Origin: Leminorella grimontii ATCC 33999 = DSM 5078
GTDB lineage: Bacteria; Pseudomonadota; Gammaproteobacteria; Enterobacterales; Enterobacteriaceae
Direction of reading: 5' to 3'
DNA length: 64,000 nt
NCBI RefSeq assembly: GCF_000439085.1
Contig: NZ_AUUA01000013.1
Span: 56,978 to 120,977, forward strand
Below are positions 1 to 8,257 of this stretch, piece after piece; the stretch's first letter is position 1, and the number at the start of each line of letters is the position of its first letter. The notes under the pieces are model-generated. The model made no database searches and was not told the origin of the DNA. It saw only the letters and a list, made by a program, of their open reading frames with translations. Position numbers and translations under genes: made by a program.

Positions 1-979
1 CGTCCCTGAAGCCTTCATGCTTTTGGAACAGAACGTTGCCGTCGCTGTCTTTAGCCTTAAGCTCTTCGAACTCGCTCCAACTGGTGTAGCTTAGGGTGTA
101 GTGCATCGCCCACTTCGGCGCGACTTTGTGGTAGCCGGACAGCTCCCAAATCTCGGGCAGGGTCAGCGTCAGCTTACCGGAACGAGACGTGCCGTCGGTG
201 CCCCAGGGCAGGCCGGTGATGGGCTGATAGCCGTTGAGGCGGCTGCTCAGATCGCTTTTGTACGTACCTTTAAAATCGATATCGATCTTCGAGCGGTAGC
301 TTAGGCCGATACGGTTATCTTTATCGATCTCATACAGCATGCCGGCGTTCCAGCCATAGCCCCATTCGTCACCGTGCAGGTAGGCGACGGTTGAGTTTGG
401 CTGCATGGCGCCGCTGGCGCTTTCGCCTGCATAGCGTCTGATTTTCGCCTTGGCGTAAACGGCGTTAGCGCCAAGGCCGAGGCTGAAGTGTTCGTTGACG
501 CGGTAGGCCGTGCTCAGGTTGAAGTTGCCCGTTTGCAGCTTGGTTGTGCCCGCCAGAGGGCCTGCGGCGTATTCGTCGTTAAAATGGGTTGATAACCCGT
601 AGTTGCTGGTGGCGAAAGCGCCCAGCGCCCATTTTTCATTAATGGGGAGAACGAAGTGCAGGTTAGGAACCCATTCGTTAGGCGTGATATCGTTGGCGTG
701 CATGTCGTTGCCCTGAGGCGACGTGCCGGTGATTTCTACCTCTGGCTGAACGTAGATGGCGCCGCCGGAAAAGGTTGCGCGATCGAACATCGTCATCGAG
801 GCCGGGTTGCGGTTGCCTGAAGAGGCGTTATCGGCAATGGCTCCTTCGCCGGAAAAGGCGCGGCCCAGGCCGGAAGCGGAGGATTCTTGCAGCTGAAAAC
901 CGGATGCGTACAAATTGCTCGAAAGGCTGGCGACGGCAATCGCCAGAATAGACTTCTTCAAATTCTTTTTTAGAAACAT
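1..979 (-). CDS. fadL: Long-chain fatty acid outer-membrane transporter FadL (3' end beyond window)
   Basis: Reading the minus strand from the ATG at 979 gives a signal peptide (MFLKKNLKKSILAIAVASL...) and then the FadL start of the mature chain, GFQLQESSASGLGRAFSGEG. This is followed by the conserved NPASMTMFDR segment and alternating beta-strands typical of the family. About 326 codons are present, and E. coli FadL is about 446 residues, so the C-terminal part of the barrel lies outside the window. FadL carries long-chain fatty acids across the outer membrane, where FadD then activates them. The upstream region has a FadR-type operator, consistent with repression in the absence of fatty acids. 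It stands next to yfcZ as in E. coli, transcribed divergently. Confidence 0.95.
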   Translation of the reverse strand, partial: MFLKKNLKKSILAIAVASLSSNLYASGFQLQESSASGLGRAFSGEGAIADNASSGNRNPASMTMFDRATFSGGAIYVQPEVEITGTSPQGNDMHANDITPNEWVPNLHFVLPINEKWALGAFATSNYGLSTHFNDEYAAGPLAGTTKLQTGNFNLSTAYRVNEHFSLGLGANAVYAKAKIRRYAGESASGAMQPNSTVAYLHGDEWGYGWNAGMLYEIDKDNRIGLSYRSKIDIDFKGTYKSDLSSRLNGYQPITGLPWGTDGTSRSGKLTLTLPEIWELSGYHKVAPKWAMHYTLSYTSWSEFEELKAKDSDGNVLFQKHEGFRD

Positions 980-1003
980 ACAAAATCTCAACGAATCATA
1001 AGA

Positions 1004-1024
1004 ATTATTACGAATTGTAATAAT
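1004..1024 (-). repeat. Perfect inverted repeat in the fadL leader
   Basis: ATTATTAC and GTAATAAT flank a 5-base spacer (GAATT on the plus strand), 25-45 bases upstream of the fadL ATG. It lies downstream of the FadR site, so it is probably in the transcribed leader, where it could form an AU-rich hairpin or act as an operator. Function unknown. Confidence 0.5.
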
Positions 1025-1057
1025 CGAAGCGCGCATTTTAGGGAGGATTAAAGGGCT

Positions 1058-1074
1058 GACAGATTAGACCAGTT
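1058..1074 (-). promoter_or_regulatory. Putative FadR operator of fadL
   Basis: Read on the minus strand the site is AACTGGTCTAATCTGTC. It agrees with the published FadR consensus (AACTGGTCNGACNTGTT) at 12 of the 15 defined positions, including the whole AACTGGTC half. It lies about 80-95 bases upstream of fadL, where FadR binds in E. coli fadL. Confidence 0.75.
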
Positions 1075-1081
1075 GACTAAA

Positions 1082-1394
1082 AAGCGTGTTTTTAGCGGAG
1101 ATTTTGATGTGGTAACCGCTGAAGTAGAGAACGCTTTTTATCAGCAGGCCGATGGTCGCTTTATGTAACGCACCTGGTTGTTAACTAAAATCAATATAAA
1201 TCAATAAAATAAATGACTTTCGTTTATTAAGCGAAGGGGAGGCGGTAGCCGTTAAGCGGGGATAAATGGTAAAATTCATGCATCGCGTGAGAGGAAGGCG
1301 TAGTATAAAGAAAATCATCGATTTTTGAGCCAGATCTCATAACAGCTTAGCCGTAAAGCGGAGATTGTTCTGCCTTACATAGAGGAGAAAAGAG
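1082..1394. other. Intergenic region between fadL operator and yfcZ
   Basis: No gene seen. It includes an AT-rich stretch around 1190-1230 (runs of AAATCAATA type) likely to hold divergent promoter elements for fadL and yfcZ. The yfcZ ribosome binding site (GAGGAGA) ends the region. Confidence 0.4.
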
Positions 1395-1688
1395 ATGTCA
1401 GATTCATTAAAGTGCAATGCTCAGGAAACTGCCGCCTGCTGCTGCGTTGACGTAGGGACAGTGATGGACAATACCGACCTGACGGCGTCCTATAAAAGCG
1501 AGTTTGCGTCCCGCGCTGAAGCGGAAAAGATGCTGAACATGTTGACGGAAAAAGCGCGCGCCACTGAGTCCGAGCCTTGCGATATTAAGAGCAGCATTGT
1601 TGACGTTAACGGCGGCGTTGAGCTTACCGCTGACTTTACGTTCTGCTGCCAGGCTGAAACGCTGATTTTCCAGCTCGGGCTGCGTTAG
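1395..1688 (+). CDS. yfcZ: YfcZ/YiiS family (DUF406) protein
   Basis: A 97-residue cysteine-rich small protein beginning MSDSLKCNAQETAACCCVDV, which matches the YfcZ/YiiS (DUF406) family along its whole length, including the closing TFCCQAETLIFQLGLR segment. Function is unknown in the family. A strong Shine-Dalgarno GAGGAGA precedes the ATG. In E. coli yfcZ lies between fadL and fadIJ; here fadL is kept on one side but fadI and fadJ are missing on the other, and sixA follows after a terminator. Confidence 0.9.
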   Translation: MSDSLKCNAQETAACCCVDVGTVMDNTDLTASYKSEFASRAEAEKMLNMLTEKARATESEPCDIKSSIVDVNGGVELTADFTFCCQAETLIFQLGLR

Positions 1689-1726
1689 TTTTTCTAAGTA
1701 AGATTTTTACAAATGTGACTTACAGC

Positions 1727-1755
1727 AACGCCGGTTTTTCCGGCGTTACTTTTTT
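1727..1755 (+). terminator. Rho-independent terminator after yfcZ
   Basis: Stem AACGCCGG / CCGGCGTT with a TTTTT loop, followed by an ACTTTTTT tract. It ends the yfcZ transcript just before the sixA ribosome binding site. Confidence 0.85.
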
Positions 1756-1770
1756 GCCAGGAGGGAAACC

Positions 1771-2244
1771 ATGCGGGTGTTTATTATGCGTCACGGCGAG
1801 GCCAGCTTCCATGCAGACAGCGATCCTGCCCGTCGCCTGACCGAGCGAGGCGTTGAACAAACGGCGGACATGACGCGTCGACTGCGCGAGCAGTCAGACG
1901 GCATTGAATTTGTTCTGGTTAGCCCCTACGTTCGCGCCCAGCAGACGCTGGAGGTCGTGCGCCGCGAATTCCCGCTGCCTTCTGCCGTCTGCATTGAGAC
2001 GTTTCCCGCGCTGATCCCCGGCGGCTCCCCCGCGCCGTGCGCTGACTATCTTACGGTGCTGGCACAGCAGGGCATCGGTTCCGTATTGATTGTTTCCCAC
2101 CTGCCGCTGGTAAGCTATTTGGTTTCCGAGCTTAGTCAAGGGAGCGCTTCGCTGATGTTTCCAACCTCTGCGGTCGCCTGCGTTGAACTGGATGCCCAAA
2201 CCGCGAGAGGGCGGTTTGAGTGGATGATGGCACCAGGGATATAG
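1771..2244 (+). CDS. sixA: Phosphohistidine phosphatase SixA
   Basis: 157 residues of the histidine phosphatase superfamily. The catalytic RHG motif is at residues 7-9 (MRVFIMRHGEAS), followed by the LTERGVEQT and LVSPYVRAQQT segments and the second catalytic histidine in VSHLPLVSYL. In E. coli SixA removes phosphate from the HPt domain of ArcB and acts on the nitrogen PTS phosphocarrier NPr. The start is set by GGAGGG six bases before the ATG. A strong terminator follows. Confidence 0.93.
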   Translation: MRVFIMRHGEASFHADSDPARRLTERGVEQTADMTRRLREQSDGIEFVLVSPYVRAQQTLEVVRREFPLPSAVCIETFPALIPGGSPAPCADYLTVLAQQGIGSVLIVSHLPLVSYLVSELSQGSASLMFPTSAVACVELDAQTARGRFEWMMAPGI

Positions 2245-2255
2245 CCTGAGGCAAT

Positions 2256-2286
2256 AAAAAAGAGATGCATTAAGCATCTCTTTTTT
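2256..2286. terminator. Bidirectional terminator between sixA and the phosphatase gene
   Basis: Perfect inverted repeat AAAAAAGAGATGC / GCATCTCTTTTTT with a 5-base loop. A-tract and T-tract on opposite sides let it work for both convergent genes (sixA on +, the low-molecular-weight phosphatase on -). Confidence 0.88.
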
Positions 2287-2301
2287 CTCATTTCTTTTTG
2301 T

Positions 2302-2625
2302 CTATAGCCCCAGCCTGTGAGCGACAACTTCTTCAAGCAAAGCCACCAGCTCGGAGTCCATGTACTGATAGTCGTCGGGAATATCCAGCACGTGAATCGG
2401 CTTATGCTCCACCAGTCGGCGATAGTCCGCGACAATGCGGCTTTTGTGCTTTTGCTCCATCACGCAGACGACGTCGGCCCATTGCAACATTTCCGGCGTT
2501 AAGGGCTTTCTGGCGTTGCGGCTGGTGCCGGCGGAACGCACGGAAAGCCCCGGATGTTTACGCCAAACCTGCTCGGCCGTTGGGCTGCGCCATTGGTTAC
2601 GGCTACAGATAAATAAAACATTCAT
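2302..2625 (-). CDS. Low-molecular-weight protein-tyrosine-phosphatase-like protein
   Basis: 107 residues if started at the second ATG. The N-terminus MNVLFICSRNQWRSPTAEQ carries the phosphate-binding loop C-x5-R (C7 to R13) followed by Ser-Pro-Thr. Near the C-terminus LDIPDDYQYMD provides candidate general-acid aspartates. This short family (about 107 residues) is distinct from the roughly 145-residue Wzb type; its substrates are not known. The start at 2625 is preferred over the ATG three codons upstream because AAGGA lies eight bases before it. That ribosome binding site lies inside an ERIC element whose end overlaps this start codon. It is probably co-transcribed with the small gene upstream. 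Confidence 0.8.
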   Translation of the reverse strand: MNVLFICSRNQWRSPTAEQVWRKHPGLSVRSAGTSRNARKPLTPEMLQWADVVCVMEQKHKSRIVADYRRLVEHKPIHVLDIPDDYQYMDSELVALLEEVVAHRLGL

Positions 2626-2748
2626 ACACTTCATCCTTCAAGCTGCCTCTTCGTTGGCTGCGTTCGCTCACCCTAGTCACGTACTTTTGTACGCTCCTAG
2701 GGATTCCCTCACTTGCCGCCTCGACGCACCTTGAATGATTTTGTGTAT
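2624..2748. repeat. ERIC (enterobacterial repetitive intergenic consensus) element
   Basis: About 125 bases with the ERIC core: CGCTCACCCTAGTCAC and, further on, GCTCCTAGGGATTCCCTCAC. These are recognisable variants of the sequences matched by the classical ERIC2 and ERIC1R primers. The ends are inverted (ATACACTTCATCCTTCAAG on the left, the related CTTGAATGATTTTGTGTAT on the right). Length agrees with the usual full-length element (126-127). Its left end overlaps the phosphatase start codon and its right end abuts the stop codon of the next gene. Confidence 0.9.
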
Positions 2749-2966
2749 TACTTATATTCTTCCATCGCGCGGCGGGCGAGCTGTCCGCTTCGCACTCTCG
2801 GATAGTCCATCCCCAGTTGAGCCGCTCTGGCAAGCTTCTTTGAGCGGATATACATCAGCTTCCAGCGCTTTTCTTTGGGAAAGTCGCTGCGGGGTGGGTG
2901 ACTGTCGCGTGAGCGATTGCGACTTTTCTGTGCGAGCCGCCAGGCCCGTGTGCGGTTATTGTCCAT
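2748..2966 (-). CDS. Small basic protein of unknown function
   Basis: 72 residues, very rich in Arg and Lys: MDNNRTRAWRLAQKSRNRS, then KRWKLMYIRSKKLARAA, ending RSGQLARRAMEEYK. I do not recognise the family. The high charge suggests a nucleic-acid-binding or ribosome-associated role, but that is inference only. A purine-rich AGAGAG precedes the ATG at a good distance. The stop codon TAA lies at the right end of the ERIC element, and the phosphatase gene starts at the other end, so the two probably form one transcript. The leader upstream carries a stretch complementary to the 16S rRNA 530 loop. It could be a spurious ORF, but start signal and operon position favour a real gene. Confidence 0.5.
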   Translation of the reverse strand: MDNNRTRAWRLAQKSRNRSRDSHPPRSDFPKEKRWKLMYIRSKKLARAAQLGMDYPRVRSGQLARRAMEEYK

Positions 2967-2996
2967 AATGTTCTCTCTGAATGAATTTACCGGGTT

Positions 2997-3014
2997 CAGC
3001 AGCCGCGGTAATAC
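2997..3014 (+). other. 18-base identity to the 16S rRNA 530 loop
   Basis: The plus strand reads CAGCAGCCGCGGTAATAC, identical to the universally conserved 530-loop segment of 16S rRNA (the target of 515F-type primers). It stands alone with no surrounding rRNA gene. The minus strand, the sense of the leader of the small basic protein gene, is therefore antisense to this rRNA segment. Confidence 0.85.
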
Positions 3015-3065
3015 AGAGAGGCCTAAGCCGCGCGTATCATAGCGCGATTTAGAGAAAAGTACAGC

Positions 3066-3512
3066 CTAAGGCCTGTCGGCAAAATAGAATCCCTTAGGCG
3101 TGATGAGCGCCATGACGGCGCCCGACAGCATTCCCGGCGCAACGTAAAGCGCAAAGCGATGGAACAGGGAGCCTGGCCGATCCGTACCGATAAGCACGTC
3201 CTGAACGCCGAACACGGCGGTGAAAAAGAGGAGCGCCAGCACCGCGCCCAATAGTGCGCAAAACGCCGTTCGGCGAAGCCTTGAACCGTAATGCCTAGCG
3301 GGAAGGCAGGCCGCGCCGATGCCCGTAAATAGCGCGGGAAGTACGCCGAACGCATAGCTGATAAAAAACAGAATGGGGAAGAATGAAACCGTTGTGGCTT
3401 TGTCTTCGCTGCCGGGCAGCATTACGCCAAAAGCAATGTATAGGAAGCCGATGATTGGCCCTATCAGCGAAAACCAGAAGGCGTGGCACAGAGCGCGGTA
3501 GGTGAGCGTCAT
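3066..3512 (-). CDS. Small integral membrane protein, paralogue 3 of a tandem trio
   Basis: 148 residues with about four hydrophobic segments. It begins MTLTYRALCHAFWFSLIGP and contains AYAFGVLPALFTGIGAACLP near the middle. The FWF..IGP..G start and the Y-x-FG-x-x-x-A-L segment are shared with the next two upstream genes, so all three are tandem paralogues. The ATG overlaps the stop of the preceding paralogue (TGATG); a TTG one codon upstream is less likely. No function is known to me. Confidence 0.7.
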   Translation of the reverse strand: MTLTYRALCHAFWFSLIGPIIGFLYIAFGVMLPGSEDKATTVSFFPILFFISYAFGVLPALFTGIGAACLPARHYGSRLRRTAFCALLGAVLALLFFTAVFGVQDVLIGTDRPGSLFHRFALYVAPGMLSGAVMALITPKGFYFADRP

Positions 3513-3964
3513 CAAGCTTCTCCCATATCAGATGCGCTAAAGCCGTTTTTGGATTGCGTTTGAAAAGGTAAATACATCAACGTCAGCAATGCGCCAGCAG
3601 AGGCAAAGGCGCCAGAGAACGCGTAGAGAAAGAAGGTTAGAAGCCTATCTCCTGCTAACGTTGTCAAACCGAAAAAGAGCGGCAGAGGCAGTGATATGAG
3701 CGCACCAAACGCGATGATGACGTAAGGGCGGTAGGGGCCATGGCTGATGAAGCTGGCGAAAATGCTGGTTAACAGGGCGGCAGGGCCACCGAATATATAG
3801 GTGAACAGGATCGTAAGAAGCGGTTCTCCAATCAGTATCCCAATTGCGTTAAATGGCGTTTTGCCTATCGTTTCTAATATGATGATGCAGGCGACAAGCC
3901 CGAACAGCGGGCCAATGGCAGTGAACCAGAATGCATTAAGCAGTACGTGACGCGGCGTTGGCAT
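3512..3964 (-). CDS. Small integral membrane protein, paralogue 2 of a tandem trio
   Basis: 150 residues from the ATG at 3964 (MPTPRHVLLNAFWFTAIGP), with about four hydrophobic segments including YIFGGPAALLTSIFASF. The reading frame extends upstream to 4054, but homology with both neighbours begins at this methionine. An AGGA lies somewhat far (about 14 bases) upstream, so the start is moderately certain. It is translationally coupled (TGATG) to paralogue 3. Function unknown; possibly part of a membrane complex with its paralogues, by inference from coupling. Confidence 0.7.
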   Translation of the reverse strand: MPTPRHVLLNAFWFTAIGPLFGLVACIIILETIGKTPFNAIGILIGEPLLTILFTYIFGGPAALLTSIFASFISHGPYRPYVIIAFGALISLPLPLFFGLTTLAGDRLLTFFLYAFSGAFASAGALLTLMYLPFQTQSKNGFSASDMGEA

Positions 3965-4075
3965 GGTTTTTCTATTTATCCTGTGAATACCGTTGGGGTT
4001 TTTATAGGTTAATGCGGCTTTGTGTGCATAGGATGAAGTGAGTGAGAAGGGCATTCTGCTTTCACTCTATAGCCA

Positions 4076-4606
4076 TTAGTGCGCGAACGAAAACAGGCGC
4101 TGGCGTACGATAAATCTGGTGATGAGTGATGAGAAGGAAATTGCCAGAAAAAAGTATAAAGACATGGGCAGAATGTCAGATGAATTCATTACGTCGAAGG
4201 CCATAAGCTGAAGTATGAAAACGCCGCTACTGGCTAGGGCCATAACCAGATGACTCCAAAGCCGAGAGGCCGATATGGCTGTGATCGCGCCCGCAACCAG
4301 TGCTGATGGTGTGCCGAAGACATATGCCACTAATAAAAACTCAATGGTATCGAAAGAAAAGAGATCTATGATAAATAGCAGAAAAGAGCTGGCGATGGTC
4401 ATGCAGGCAGTTACTGATGATAAAATTCCAAACGTATTCGTTATTGGTAATATCTTTAAGGTGTCATGGGAAAAGAGTTTACTGATAAATATAGGGAAAT
4501 CGCTATGTTCAATGTATTCACAAAGCTCAATAAAAATAGCGCCAATAAACGGCATAATGAGTGCAAACAGCAGTGTATTGCACAAAACGCGACGCACAGT
4601 CTCCAT
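4076..4606 (-). CDS. Small integral membrane protein, paralogue 1 of a tandem trio
   Basis: 176 residues, METVRRVLCNTLLFALIMPFIGAIF..., with the common YVFGTPSALVAGAITAI motif near residue 95-115 and four or five hydrophobic segments. It is the longest of the trio, with an extra hydrophilic loop (about residues 30-60). It is noticeably more AT-rich than its neighbours smrB and the housekeeping genes, suggesting a different history. Only about 25 bases separate it from smrB, which is on the same strand upstream. Confidence 0.7.
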   Translation of the reverse strand: METVRRVLCNTLLFALIMPFIGAIFIELCEYIEHSDFPIFISKLFSHDTLKILPITNTFGILSSVTACMTIASSFLLFIIDLFSFDTIEFLLVAYVFGTPSALVAGAITAISASRLWSHLVMALASSGVFILQLMAFDVMNSSDILPMSLYFFLAISFSSLITRFIVRQRLFSFAH

Positions 4607-4632
4607 AAATTAATCCTTCCTTGGTAGATTAG

Positions 4633-5163
4633 CTACTCTTCCTGCTCAACCAACAGCAATATGGCCGCATCGCCGCCGAACTCTTTCGGCGCCTGATGAA
4701 ACGCCCGTACGTCGGGGTGCTGCGCCAGCCACAGTGGAGTCTGTTTTTTCAATACGTGCTTGCCGTGGCCGTGCATCACGCAGGCGCAGTGGACGTGTTC
4801 CCGCCGACAGGCGGCAATCAGCGCCCCCAGCTCCTGCTTGGCCTGCGCCTGCGTCAGGCCGTGCAGGTCGAGAAACAGTTCAGGCGTATAGTCTCCTCGC
4901 CTCAGCTTTTTCAGCTCGTAGTGGTCGACGTCGGAACGCACGTAGCGCATCGCGCCGTCTTCATTCAGCAGCGGCTGAAATTCGTCGGAAAAGTAAAACG
5001 ATGCGTCGACCTGTTCCTGCATCAGGCGTTCTGGTGAAACGGCCTTGGCCTTACGCACGGGCCTATGCACCTTAGTCGTTTGTCGCAAAGGCTTCGCACC
5101 CTGAACGGCGTCTTTAAACTGGGCGCTCTCTTCATCGGTGAGCGTAAATTTCTTTTTTGTCAC
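4633..5163 (-). CDS. smrB: Ribosome rescue factor SmrB (Smr-domain endonuclease)
   Basis: 176 residues. The C-terminal Smr domain has the [14 protein letters not shown] motif (from about residue 98) and the [10 protein letters not shown] motif, both hallmarks of Smr nucleases. In E. coli SmrB is recruited to collided ribosomes and cleaves the mRNA between them, and it was formerly called YfcN. It is divergent from prmB, as in E. coli. Confidence 0.93.
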   Translation of the reverse strand: MTKKKFTLTDEESAQFKDAVQGAKPLRQTTKVHRPVRKAKAVSPERLMQEQVDASFYFSDEFQPLLNEDGAMRYVRSDVDHYELKKLRRGDYTPELFLDLHGLTQAQAKQELGALIAACRREHVHCACVMHGHGKHVLKKQTPLWLAQHPDVRAFHQAPKEFGGDAAILLLVEQEE

Positions 5164-5322
5164 AAAATAGCGCTAGCGTAAATTAAACGGAAATATCGGC
5201 GCAGGGCGCCCGAAATATAAGGGAAATTTTTCTATAAGAATAAAGGATGGAAGCTGATTTGTCGCGCGTTTCGTGGCAAACTGTTCGGCTATTTCCAGCC
5301 AGATTTCCCGTCGGAGGGGTAA

Positions 5323-6255
5323 TTGGACAAGATTGTTATAGATGAAGCGGTTAGCGAGCTGCGTACCGTTCAGGACATGCTGCGCTGGTCGGTCAGCCGC
5401 TTTAGCGAGGCCAGCGTGTATTACGGCCACGGTGCTAACAACCCTTGGGATGAAGCCGTACAGCTCGTGCTGCCTACGCTCTTTTTGCCGCCGAATTCTC
5501 CGCCTGAAGTCTACCTGTCTCGCCTCACGAAAAGCGAGCGCCAGCTGATTGTAGAGAGGGTAGTGCGTCGCGTCGAAGAGCGCCAGCCGGTGGCCTACCT
5601 GACCAACAGCGCCTGGTTTGCCGGGCACGAGTTTTACGTTGACGAACGCGTTCTTATTCCCCGTTCTCCCATCGGCGAGCTTATCGAGCAGCGCTTTACG
5701 TCGCTGCTGCCCCACGAACCTCGCGCCATTCTGGACATGTGTACCGGCAGCGGCTGTATCGCCATTGCCTGCGCTTACGCTTTCCCTGAAGCAGAGGTGG
5801 ACGCGGTGGACATCTCCGCCGACGCGCTGGAAGTCACCGAATACAATATTCAGTCTCACCGCATGGAGCATCAGGTCACGCCGATGCGCTCTGACCTGTT
5901 TCGCGACATGCCGTCGATGATCTACGATCTTATCGTGACTAACCCGCCCTATGTGGACGCCGAAGATATGGCCGACATGCCGTCGGAGTACCATCATGAG
6001 CCCGAACTCGGGCTTGCGGCCGGGCACGATGGGCTCGATCTGGTTAAGCGCATTCTGGCCTGCGCGCCGGACTTCTTAAGCGACGACGGCGTGCTGATTT
6101 GCGAAGTAGGCAACAGCATGGTGCATCTGGATGAGGCCTATCCGGATATTCCGTTCACCTGGCTGGAGTTTGAGTTCGGCGGCGACGGCGTATTTATGTT
6201 GACCAGAGAGCAACTGCTGGCGTGCCGCGAGCACTTCAGCGCCTATCGTGATTAA
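5323..6255 (+). CDS. prmB: 50S ribosomal protein L3 N5-glutamine methyltransferase PrmB
   Basis: 310 residues, the same as E. coli PrmB. The SAM-binding motif is [14 protein letters not shown] (about 137-150) and the glutamine-methylating NPPY motif is at 207-210. It methylates a glutamine of ribosomal protein L3. The start codon is TTG (ATTGGACAAG), supported by GGAGGGG seven bases upstream and by the MDKI..DEAV start shared with E. coli. aroC follows after 37 bases. Confidence 0.95.
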   Translation: MDKIVIDEAVSELRTVQDMLRWSVSRFSEASVYYGHGANNPWDEAVQLVLPTLFLPPNSPPEVYLSRLTKSERQLIVERVVRRVEERQPVAYLTNSAWFAGHEFYVDERVLIPRSPIGELIEQRFTSLLPHEPRAILDMCTGSGCIAIACAYAFPEAEVDAVDISADALEVTEYNIQSHRMEHQVTPMRSDLFRDMPSMIYDLIVTNPPYVDAEDMADMPSEYHHEPELGLAAGHDGLDLVKRILACAPDFLSDDGVLICEVGNSMVHLDEAYPDIPFTWLEFEFGGDGVFMLTREQLLACREHFSAYRD

Positions 6256-6292
6256 TTACCGTAATAAGAAAGACAATGCCTGAGGAACTACC

Positions 6293-7378
6293 ATGGCCGG
6301 AAACAGTATTGGACAACTCTTTCGCGTGACGACATTCGGCGAATCTCACGGCGCTGCCCTTGGCTGTATCGTCGACGGCGTGCCGCCGGGGCTGGCGTTA
6401 ACCGAGGCCGACCTGCAGCACGATCTGGATCGCCGCAGGCCGGGGACGTCTCGCTATACGACCCAGCGCCGAGAGCCCGACAGCGTACGCATTCTTTCCG
6501 GCGTGTTTGAGGGCGTTACCACCGGCACCAGCATCGGGCTGCTGATTGAAAATACCGATCAGCGCTCTCAGGACTACGGCGCCATTAAGGACCTGTTCCG
6601 CCCTGGGCATGCGGACTACACTTACCAGCAAAAGTACGGCGTTCGCGACTATCGCGGCGGCGGTCGCTCTTCAGCGCGGGAGACCGCCATGCGCGTAGCG
6701 GCGGGGGCGATTGCCAAGAAATACCTGCAGGAAACTCTGGGCGTTCGCATTCGCGGCTATTTGTCGCAGATGGGGCACGTTCAGTGCGAGCTGAAAGACT
6801 GGGAGCAGGTAGAGCAAAACCCGTTTTTTTGCCCGGACGTCGATAAAATTGAGGCGCTGGACGAGCTGATGCGCGAGCTGAAAAAGGCGGGGGACTCCAT
6901 CGGCGCCAGCGTAACGGTCGTCGCCGACGGCATACCCGTCGGGCTGGGAGAACCGGTTTTTGACCGTCTGGACGCCGATCTAGCCCATGCGCTGATGAGC
7001 ATCAACGCGGTGAAGGGCGTTGAAATCGGCGACGGTTTCGGCGTTATCGGCCAGCGAGGCAGCGAGCATCGAGACGAGATGACCCCGCAGGGCTTTTTGA
7101 GCAACCATGCCGGCGGTATTCTGGGCGGCATCAGCAGCGGCCAGCAAATCGCCGCTCGCATCGCCCTTAAGCCGACGTCGAGCATCATGGTTCCCGGCCG
7201 CACCATCAATATGCAGGGCGAAGCCGTAGAAATGGTTACTCGCGGGCGCCATGACCCCTGCGTCGGCATCCGCGCGGTGCCGATTGCCGAAGCCATGGCG
7301 GCCATCGTGTTGATGGATCACTTTTTGCGCCACCGCGCCCAGTGTGCGGACGTGACGACGGATATTCCTCGCTGGTAG
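6293..7378 (+). CDS. aroC: Chorismate synthase
   Basis: 361 residues beginning [20 protein letters not shown]. The family signatures [41 protein letters not shown] and the C-terminal [18 protein letters not shown] are all present. It converts EPSP to chorismate with reduced FMN as cofactor, the last common step of aromatic amino acid synthesis. It sits between prmB and mepA as in E. coli. Confidence 0.98.
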   Translation: MAGNSIGQLFRVTTFGESHGAALGCIVDGVPPGLALTEADLQHDLDRRRPGTSRYTTQRREPDSVRILSGVFEGVTTGTSIGLLIENTDQRSQDYGAIKDLFRPGHADYTYQQKYGVRDYRGGGRSSARETAMRVAAGAIAKKYLQETLGVRIRGYLSQMGHVQCELKDWEQVEQNPFFCPDVDKIEALDELMRELKKAGDSIGASVTVVADGIPVGLGEPVFDRLDADLAHALMSINAVKGVEIGDGFGVIGQRGSEHRDEMTPQGFLSNHAGGILGGISSGQQIAARIALKPTSSIMVPGRTINMQGEAVEMVTRGRHDPCVGIRAVPIAEAMAAIVLMDHFLRHRAQCADVTTDIPRW

Positions 7379-7417
7379 TTAAGGACAGCAGAAAGACAAG
7401 TCATAAGGACAGATATA

Positions 7418-8254
7418 ATGAAATATGGGTTTTGGGCCGCCGTAATACTGGCGGCAAGCGCCTTTTCTGCAACGGCAGCCACGCCGTGGCAAAAGGTGAA
7501 AGAGCCGGTTCCCGGCGCCCCTCAGGCGATCGGCGGCTTTTCTAACGGCTGCATTATTGGCGCGCAGCCTCTGCCGCTTAAGGGCGACGGCTATCAGGTT
7601 ATGCGTACCGACAAGCGCCGCTACTTTGGTCACCCCGACCTGTTGAACTTTATCGATCGCCTGACGCAGAAGTCTCAGGCGCAAGGGCTGGGCGTGGTGC
7701 TGATTGGCGATATGGGCATGCCCGCCGGTGGCCGTTTTGCTACCGGCCATGCCAGCCACCAGAGCGGATTGGACGTTGATATTTGGCTTCAGCTTCCGAC
7801 GGAGCGCTGGAGCAATGCGCAGCTGAAAAGCCCCAAAGCGATAGACTTGGTTTCCGGCGACGGCAAGAGCGTGGTTGAAAGCCTGTGGTCGCCGCAGGTG
7901 GGCGAGCTTATCAAGCTTGCCGCCAGCGACAGAGAGGTTACGCGCCTCTTCGTACATCCGGCCATCAAGCAGAAGCTGTGCCAGACGGCCGGCACCGATC
8001 GCACCTGGCTTAGAAAGGTGCGTCCGTGGTTTGGCCATCGCGCCCATATGCACGTTCGCCTGCGCTGCCCGGCCGATAGCCGGGAGTGCGAAGAGCAGGC
8101 GCCGGTACCCGCAGGGGACGGCTGTGGCGCAGAGTTGACCAGCTGGCTGGAGGCGCCGGCCAAGCTGCCTAACGCGAAGCCGAAGCCGCCGGTTATCCCC
8201 GAGCCGCCCGCTTCCTGTAAGGCGTTAATTGTGAACAACTTTAAGGCAAAATAG
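7418..8254 (+). CDS. mepA: Penicillin-insensitive murein endopeptidase MepA
   Basis: 278 residues with a signal peptide ([20 protein letters not shown]) for the periplasm. The metal site is visible in [15 protein letters not shown] and in HRAHMHVRL, the M74-type LAS metallopeptidase ligands. It cleaves DD and some LD cross-links in peptidoglycan. Six cysteines (for example [34 protein letters not shown]) match the disulfide-rich E. coli enzyme. yfcA follows after only three bases, so the two are probably coupled. Confidence 0.95.
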   Translation: MKYGFWAAVILAASAFSATAATPWQKVKEPVPGAPQAIGGFSNGCIIGAQPLPLKGDGYQVMRTDKRRYFGHPDLLNFIDRLTQKSQAQGLGVVLIGDMGMPAGGRFATGHASHQSGLDVDIWLQLPTERWSNAQLKSPKAIDLVSGDGKSVVESLWSPQVGELIKLAASDREVTRLFVHPAIKQKLCQTAGTDRTWLRKVRPWFGHRAHMHVRLRCPADSRECEEQAPVPAGDGCGAELTSWLEAPAKLPNAKPKPPVIPEPPASCKALIVNNFKAK

Positions 8255-8257
8255 GTT

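Noticed and set aside
5173..6027. Long minus-strand frame of 284 codons opposite prmB
   Set aside because: It is fully antisense to prmB, which is a clear orthologue with catalytic motifs; long antisense frames are common in GC-rich genes.
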